In this document: positions 60,193-64,000 of the stretch, one piece after another
Layout of the letters: each line of letters begins with the position of its first letter
How positions within the stretch are numbered: position 1 is the first letter of the stretch
Assembly: GCF_023243115.1 (NCBI RefSeq)
Contig: NZ_CP085081.1
Coordinates: forward strand, 62,001 to 126,000
Length of the DNA: 64,000 nt
Direction: 5' to 3'
From: Sediminicoccus sp. KRV36
GTDB taxonomy: Bacteria; Pseudomonadota; Alphaproteobacteria; Acetobacterales; Acetobacteraceae
Translations under genes and position numbers: made by a program
The notes under the pieces: model-generated
What the model saw: the letters and a program-made list of their open reading frames with translations, nothing else
What the model was told of the DNA's origin: nothing
The model's database searches: none

Positions 60193-60600
60193 ATGATCCA
60201 GTCCATTCGCTTTGCTGCGGCCGCACCCTCGACCGCGGCGATCATCACCATGGAGGACGGCCAGGAATGGTCCACCGACACGTCGCTGCCACCGGACACA
60301 TGGCTGCGCGAGCTGATGCACGACTGGCTCGCGGGCCAGGCGCCGGCTGACTACGTCGCGCCGGTCGTGGCCGCGCCACGCATCCTGACCGTGCTGCAAT
60401 TCCGCGACCGACTGACGCCGGCCGAGGAAGTCGCCATCACTCAGGCGGGCATGGCCTCGGCCGCGGTGCGCGTCTGGCTCGATCGGCTCTCGGGTGCGCA
60501 GGAGGTCAATCTCGACGACCCCCGCACCGTGGCGGGGCTGCACGCCATGGCGGCGGCCGGCCTTCTGACCATCGAACGGGTGACGGAGATCCTGGCATGA
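60193..60600 (+). CDS. Small phage protein following the fibre gene (possible fibre chaperone)
   Basis: A 135-residue protein: a beta N-terminus (ITMEDGQEWSTDTSLPPDTW) and a helical C-terminal domain (LQFRDRLTPAEEVAITQAGM; VWLDRLSGAQEVNLDDPRTV; AGLLTIERVTEIL) that recurs after fibre genes in related prophages. It may assist fibre folding; unproven. It overlaps the holin-like gene by 4 bp. Confidence 0.6.
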   Translation: MIQSIRFAAAAPSTAAIITMEDGQEWSTDTSLPPDTWLRELMHDWLAGQAPADYVAPVVAAPRILTVLQFRDRLTPAEEVAITQAGMASAAVRVWLDRLSGAQEVNLDDPRTVAGLHAMAAAGLLTIERVTEILA

Positions 60601-60899
60601 GTGGCGATCCTCCGATCATCGAGATGGCCTCCACGGCCGCGGCCGCCGGCGGCGCGGGACGGGTGCTGCTGGCGCTGCATGGCGGAGAGCGGCGCTGGCT
60701 TGTCCTGCTGATCGAAGCCGGGCTCGGCGCGCTGCTCGGGATCATCGCCGCGTCGGCCGTGACCTATCTCGATCCGTCGCTGCGCGATGCGGGATGGGGG
60801 CTGCTCATCGTGGGTGGCGCCGCGGGGCTTTCGGGAGCGCTGGGAACCAGGCTGCTGGATCTGGTCGTGGCGGGGTTGCAGAGGAGGATGGGGTCGTGA
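60597..60899 (+). CDS. Holin-like membrane protein
   Basis: A 100-residue protein with two predicted membrane helices (WLVLLIEAGLGALLGIIAAS near 34-53; WGLLIVGGAAGLSGALGTRL near 67-86), a short periplasmic loop and a basic C-terminus (QRRMGS). Size, topology and position at the end of the tail module fit a phage holin that would release lysozyme or particles. It is the last phage gene; 141 bp of non-coding DNA separate it from the RTX gene stop. Confidence 0.65.
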   Translation: MSGDPPIIEMASTAAAAGGAGRVLLALHGGERRWLVLLIEAGLGALLGIIAASAVTYLDPSLRDAGWGLLIVGGAAGLSGALGTRLLDLVVAGLQRRMGS

Positions 60900-61040
60900 G
60901 GCGTGACCGGTGAGAACATCGCCCAGTTACGCTGCTTGTCCGTCGTCAAACTCAAGCGACTGCCGCGCAACGCCGCCGGCATCCGCTTCGCTCCCGGCAC
61001 TGGCTCGCCATAAGCCGAACCTGTCCCCGTTGGCCTGGCA

Positions 61041-64000
61041 TCAAACCAGGAACAAATCCTGCTGCCGGATCGTCGCGCCCGTCTGCAGATTGCACACCAC
61101 GCTCACCCCACCCGCGCCGATGCCATTACTGTCGAAGGACAGCACATTGGTCGCCGGGTTGAACAGGAACTGGCTCAGCGAGGAGGTCGGCGCCGTGCCG
61201 GCGACAAAGCGCCCATCCAGCGAAGCGCCCGGCGTGAAGCCAAAGCCGATCAGCAGGAGGCGATCCACCGTCGAGGTGAAGTCATTGATCGTGTCGCCGC
61301 CCTCGCCCAGCGCGATGTAGAACTGGTCCGCCCCGTCACCGCCATAGAGCGCATCCGCGCCGGCGCCTCCATTCAGCACGTCATTGCCGAAGCCCGCGAA
61401 CATGGAATCAATCCCGGCATTGCCGATCAGCACATCATCCCCGCCATTGCCGACCAGGACATTGTTGCCGCCATCGCCGAACAGCACATCGGCGAATTCG
61501 GAACCGAGAATGGCCTCGCAATCGGCATAGATGTCGCCCGCCGCCTCGCCCCTCGTGCCGCTGCCGGTGGCGAGGGAGGCGGTCACGCCCGCCGCGGCGA
61601 AGTCGAAGCGCACATAATCATAGCCATTGCCGCCATTGATGTAGTCGCCGCCATCACCGCCGAAGAAGCTGTCATCCCCATCGCCGCCATAGAGCGCATC
61701 CCCGCCGCCGGCGCCGAAGATCACGTCATTGCCGTCATTGCCGCCGATCACATTGACGCCCTCATCGCCGAAGAGCGTGTCGCTGAAGGCTGAGCCGATC
61801 AGCCCCTCGATTTCGATGAAGATGTCCCCCACGGCCTCCAGCGTGTTGAAGCTCGGCGCGTAGATGAAGATGGCGACGCCGGCGGCAGCGAAGTCATAGC
61901 GCGCATAGTCGAAGCCCCCGCCGCCGATCAGCACATCGGCGCCCGTGCCGCCGAAGAAGCTGTCATCGCCATCGCCGCCATAAATCGTGTCATTGCCGCC
62001 GGCACCGAACAGGACATCGCTCCCGCCCAGCCCGATCAGGATATTGGCGCCCTCATCGGCGATCAGCGTATCGGCGAAACTCGTGCCAACCATACCCTCG
62101 ATGGAGATGTAGGTATCGCCATTGGCCTCGCCGGTGTTGGAGGCAGGCGTGGTGAGGAAGGCGGCCAGGCCCGAGGCGGCGTTCTCATAGGTGACATAGT
62201 CAAACCCATTTCCGCCATTCAGCGTATCCGCGCCAGAGCCGCCATTGAGGATGTCATCACCCTCACCGCCGGAGAGGAGGTCATTGCCGGCGAGGCCATA
62301 GAGCGTGTCATTGCCTCCCAGGCCCGAGAGCGTTTCATTCGCCGTGGTGCCAACCAAGTTGTCGGCACCATCGGTGCCTGTCAGATTCACCCCTCTCGAT
62401 ACGGTGATGGCCACCGCGCGCGCCGCACTGCTCAGCGTCCCGTCACTGGCCGTGACCGTGATGTCGTAGACGTTGTTGGCGCCAGCGTCGGTGGGCGCCT
62501 CAAAGTTCGGAGCGGCCTTGAAGGTGACTGCACCAGTCGTGCTGCTGATATTGAACAGTGCGGCATCCACGCCGCCCAGCGCCCAGCTGAGTGTCGTGCC
62601 CGCATCCGGATCAGAGCCGGTAGCCTGGTAGGCCACGCCGGTGCCATTCTCAGCGAAGTTCGCCGTGCCAGCGGAGGTGACACTCGGCACCTCATTCACA
62701 TTGGTGACGGTGATGGCCACCGCGCGCGCCGCACTGCTCAGCGTCCCGTCGCTGGCCGCGACGGTGACGTCATAGACATTGTTGGCGCCCGCGTCGGCTG
62801 GTGCTTCGAAGTTAGGAGCAGCCTTGAAGGTGACCTCGCCCGTTGCCCCATTGAGGTTGAAAAGCGCGGCATCCACGCCGCCCAGCACCCAACTGAGTGT
62901 CGTGCTCGCATCTGGATCAGAGCCGGTAGCCTGATAAACGACGCCGCTGGCATTCTCAGCGAAATTCGCCGTGCCAGCGGAGGTGACACTCGGCACCTCA
63001 TTCACATTGGTGACGGTGATGGCCACCGCGCGCGCCGCACTGCTCAGCGTCCCGTCGCTGGCCGCGACGGTGATGTCATAGACATTGTTGGCGCCCGCGT
63101 CGGCTGGTGCTTCGAAGTTAGGAGCAGCCTTGAAGGTGACCTCGCCCGTTGCCCCATTGAGGTTGAAAAGCGCGGCATCCACGCCGCCCAGCACCCAACT
63201 GAGTGTCGTGCTCGCATCTGGATCAGAGCCGGTAGCCTGATAAACGACGCCGCTGGCATTCTCAGCGAAATTCGCCGTGCCAGCGGAGGTGACACTCGGC
63301 ACCTCATTCACATTGGTGACGGTGATGGCCACCGCGCGCGCCGCACTGCTCAGCGTCCCGTCGCTGGCCGCGACGGTGACGTCATAGACATTGTTGGCGC
63401 CCGCGTCGGCTGGTGCTTCGAAGTTAGGAGCAGCCTTGAAGGTGACCTCGCCCGTTGCCCCATTGAGGTTGAAAAGCGCGGCATCCACGCCGCCCAGCAC
63501 CCAACTGAGTGTCGTGCTCGCATCTGGATCAGAGCCGGTAGCCTGATAAACGACGCCGCTGGCATTCTCAGCGAAATTCGCCGTGCCAGCGGAGGTGACA
63601 CTCGGCACCTCATTCACATTGGTGACGGTGATGGCCACCGCGCGCGCCGCACTGCTCAGCGTCCCGTCGCTGGCCGCGACGGTGATGTCATAGACATTGT
63701 TGGCGCCCGCGTCGGCTGGTGCTTCGAAGTTAGGAGCAGCCTTGAAGGTGACCTCGCCCGTTGCCCCATTGAGGTTGAAAAGCGCGGCATCCACGCCGCC
63801 CAGCACCCAACTGAGTGTCGTGCTCGCATCTGGATCAGAGCCGGTAGCCTGATAAACGACGCCGCTGGCATTCTCAGCGAAATTCGCCGTGCCAGCGGAG
63901 GTGACACTCGGCACCTCATTCACATTGGTGACGGTGATGGCCACCGCGCGCGCCGCACTGCTCAGCGTCCCGTCGCTGGCCGCGACGGTGATGTCATAGA
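61041..64000 (-). CDS. Giant RTX adhesin with cadherin-like repeats (C-terminal part; continues past right edge)
   Basis: At least 986 codons are visible. From the right edge inward there are tandem 102-residue cadherin/VCBS-like domains (AENASGVVYQATGSDPDAST; NVYDITVAASDGTLSS), then about 350 residues of RTX calcium-binding nonapeptides (GGNDTLYGLAGNDLLSGGEG and others in four blocks separated by FDYVRFDFAAAGV-like strands), and a C-terminal type-I secretion signal region ending QDLFLV. The protein is probably exported by a type I system and acts in adhesion or biofilm formation. The N-terminus and any secretion genes are outside the window. It lies just beyond the phage-like element, convergent with it. 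Confidence 0.9.
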   Translation of the reverse strand, partial: YDITVAASDGTLSSAARAVAITVTNVNEVPSVTSAGTANFAENASGVVYQATGSDPDASTTLSWVLGGVDAALFNLNGATGEVTFKAAPNFEAPADAGANNVYDITVAASDGTLSSAARAVAITVTNVNEVPSVTSAGTANFAENASGVVYQATGSDPDASTTLSWVLGGVDAALFNLNGATGEVTFKAAPNFEAPADAGANNVYDVTVAASDGTLSSAARAVAITVTNVNEVPSVTSAGTANFAENASGVVYQATGSDPDASTTLSWVLGGVDAALFNLNGATGEVTFKAAPNFEAPADAGANNVYDITVAASDGTLSSAARAVAITVTNVNEVPSVTSAGTANFAENASGVVYQATGSDPDASTTLSWVLGGVDAALFNLNGATGEVTFKAAPNFEAPADAGANNVYDVTVAASDGTLSSAARAVAITVTNVNEVPSVTSAGTANFAENGTGVAYQATGSDPDAGTTLSWALGGVDAALFNISSTTGAVTFKAAPNFEAPTDAGANNVYDITVTASDGTLSSAARAVAITVSRGVNLTGTDGADNLVGTTANETLSGLGGNDTLYGLAGNDLLSGGEGDDILNGGSGADTLNGGNGFDYVTYENAASGLAAFLTTPASNTGEANGDTYISIEGMVGTSFADTLIADEGANILIGLGGSDVLFGAGGNDTIYGGDGDDSFFGGTGADVLIGGGGFDYARYDFAAAGVAIFIYAPSFNTLEAVGDIFIEIEGLIGSAFSDTLFGDEGVNVIGGNDGNDVIFGAGGGDALYGGDGDDSFFGGDGGDYINGGNGYDYVRFDFAAAGVTASLATGSGTRGEAAGDIYADCEAILGSEFADVLFGDGGNNVLVGNGGDDVLIGNAGIDSMFAGFGNDVLNGGAGADALYGGDGADQFYIALGEGGDTINDFTSTVDRLLLIGFGFTPGASLDGRFVAGTAPTSSLSQFLFNPATNVLSFDSNGIGAGGVSVVCNLQTGATIRQQDLFLV
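62401..64000 (-). repeat. 306-bp tandem DNA repeats within the RTX adhesin gene
   Basis: Units start at 62401, 62707, 63013, 63319, 63625 and 63931 (partial), each exactly 306 bp (102 codons). The first (62401-62706) is diverged. The others look almost identical at the DNA level; one clear difference is a T/C site giving YDIT or YDVT (62766 C, 63072 T, 63378 C, 63684 T, 63990 T). This indicates recent expansion or gene conversion, and copy number may vary. Confidence 0.92.

Larger units (their letters stand above)
40606..60899. mobile_element. tRNA-Glu-integrated phage-like element with a tail module but no head genes
   Basis: The left end is at the tRNA-Glu 3' end; the right end is not certain. 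Integrase, HTH protein, primase-like and DUF927 genes (42227-47725) are followed by siphophage-type tail genes from 47884 to a holin-like gene ending at 60899. No terminase, portal, protease or major capsid gene is visible. I found no second full copy of the tRNA 3' end to 64000, so attR may be lost or lie to the right of the RTX gene. It is either a decayed prophage with a deleted head module or a tail-only (F-type tailocin-like) element. Confidence 0.75.

Noticed and set aside
60900..61040. Possible right attachment site of the phage-like element
   Set aside because: No match to the tRNA-Glu 3' end was found in this gap or up to 64000.
62401..64000. Regularly spaced identical repeats, as in a CRISPR array
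   Set aside because: The period is 306 bp with no unique spacers and the repeats are in frame within a protein-coding gene.

Overview
The window is a chromosomal segment of a high-GC alphaproteobacterium. It is most likely an acetic-acid-bacteria relative (Acetobacteraceae, Roseomonas-like). This is inferred from the base composition, a BcsD-type cellulose-synthase subunit gene (a protein known mainly from Komagataeibacter-type bacteria), several Bug/TctC-type periplasmic receptors, a phasin, and the ClpS-ClpA pair. No rRNA and no CRISPR array was seen.

Layout. (i) 1-13660: the 5' end of a DadA-like flavoprotein gene; a TetR-devBCA-type exporter operon behind two near-identical operators; an orphan bcsD; glcDE; a Bug receptor; and a four-gene operon of a flavin monooxygenase, two AhpD-like proteins and a class-III aminotransferase. 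(ii) 13671-18540: a LysR regulator divergent from dabB-dabA, an energy-coupled inorganic-carbon uptake system whose four zinc-site residues are all present. (iii) 18544-29343: accessory metabolism, with a VWA/DnaJ gene pair, a methyltransferase, a D-threonine-aldolase-like enzyme, an amine oxidase, a family-5 binding protein, two tandem Bug receptors and a small membrane protein. (iv) 29386-40442: sugar-nucleotide genes (phosphomannomutase, ugd, galU), dacA, a phasin with a paired-palindrome promoter, clpS-clpA, a CMD-family protein, a sulfotransferase-like protein and a lipoprotein esterase.

(v) 40530-60899: tRNA-Glu(TTC) followed by an integrated phage-like element. It carries a P4-type tyrosine integrase, an excisionase-like HTH protein, a primase zinc-finger protein and a DUF927-type helicase-like protein whose 3' end is broken. 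It then passes straight into a non-contractile tail module: head-tail joining, tail terminator, tail tube, chaperone, tape measure, hub, receptor-binding protein and holin. No terminase, portal or capsid gene is visible. Two recoding-type signals stand out. One is a canonical -1 slippery heptamer (G GGA AAC) in the tail chaperone gene, followed by a Cys-rich frame that has no start codon of its own. The other is a single in-frame amber codon in the tape-measure gene.

(vi) 61041-64000: the C-terminal part of a very large type-I-secreted RTX adhesin. Its cadherin-like 102-residue repeats are almost identical at the DNA level and run off the right edge.

Intergenic spaces hold a family of paired hairpins (four copies) and a large perfect inverted repeat, mostly between convergent genes. 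These look like genome-specific 3'-end/terminator repeats.
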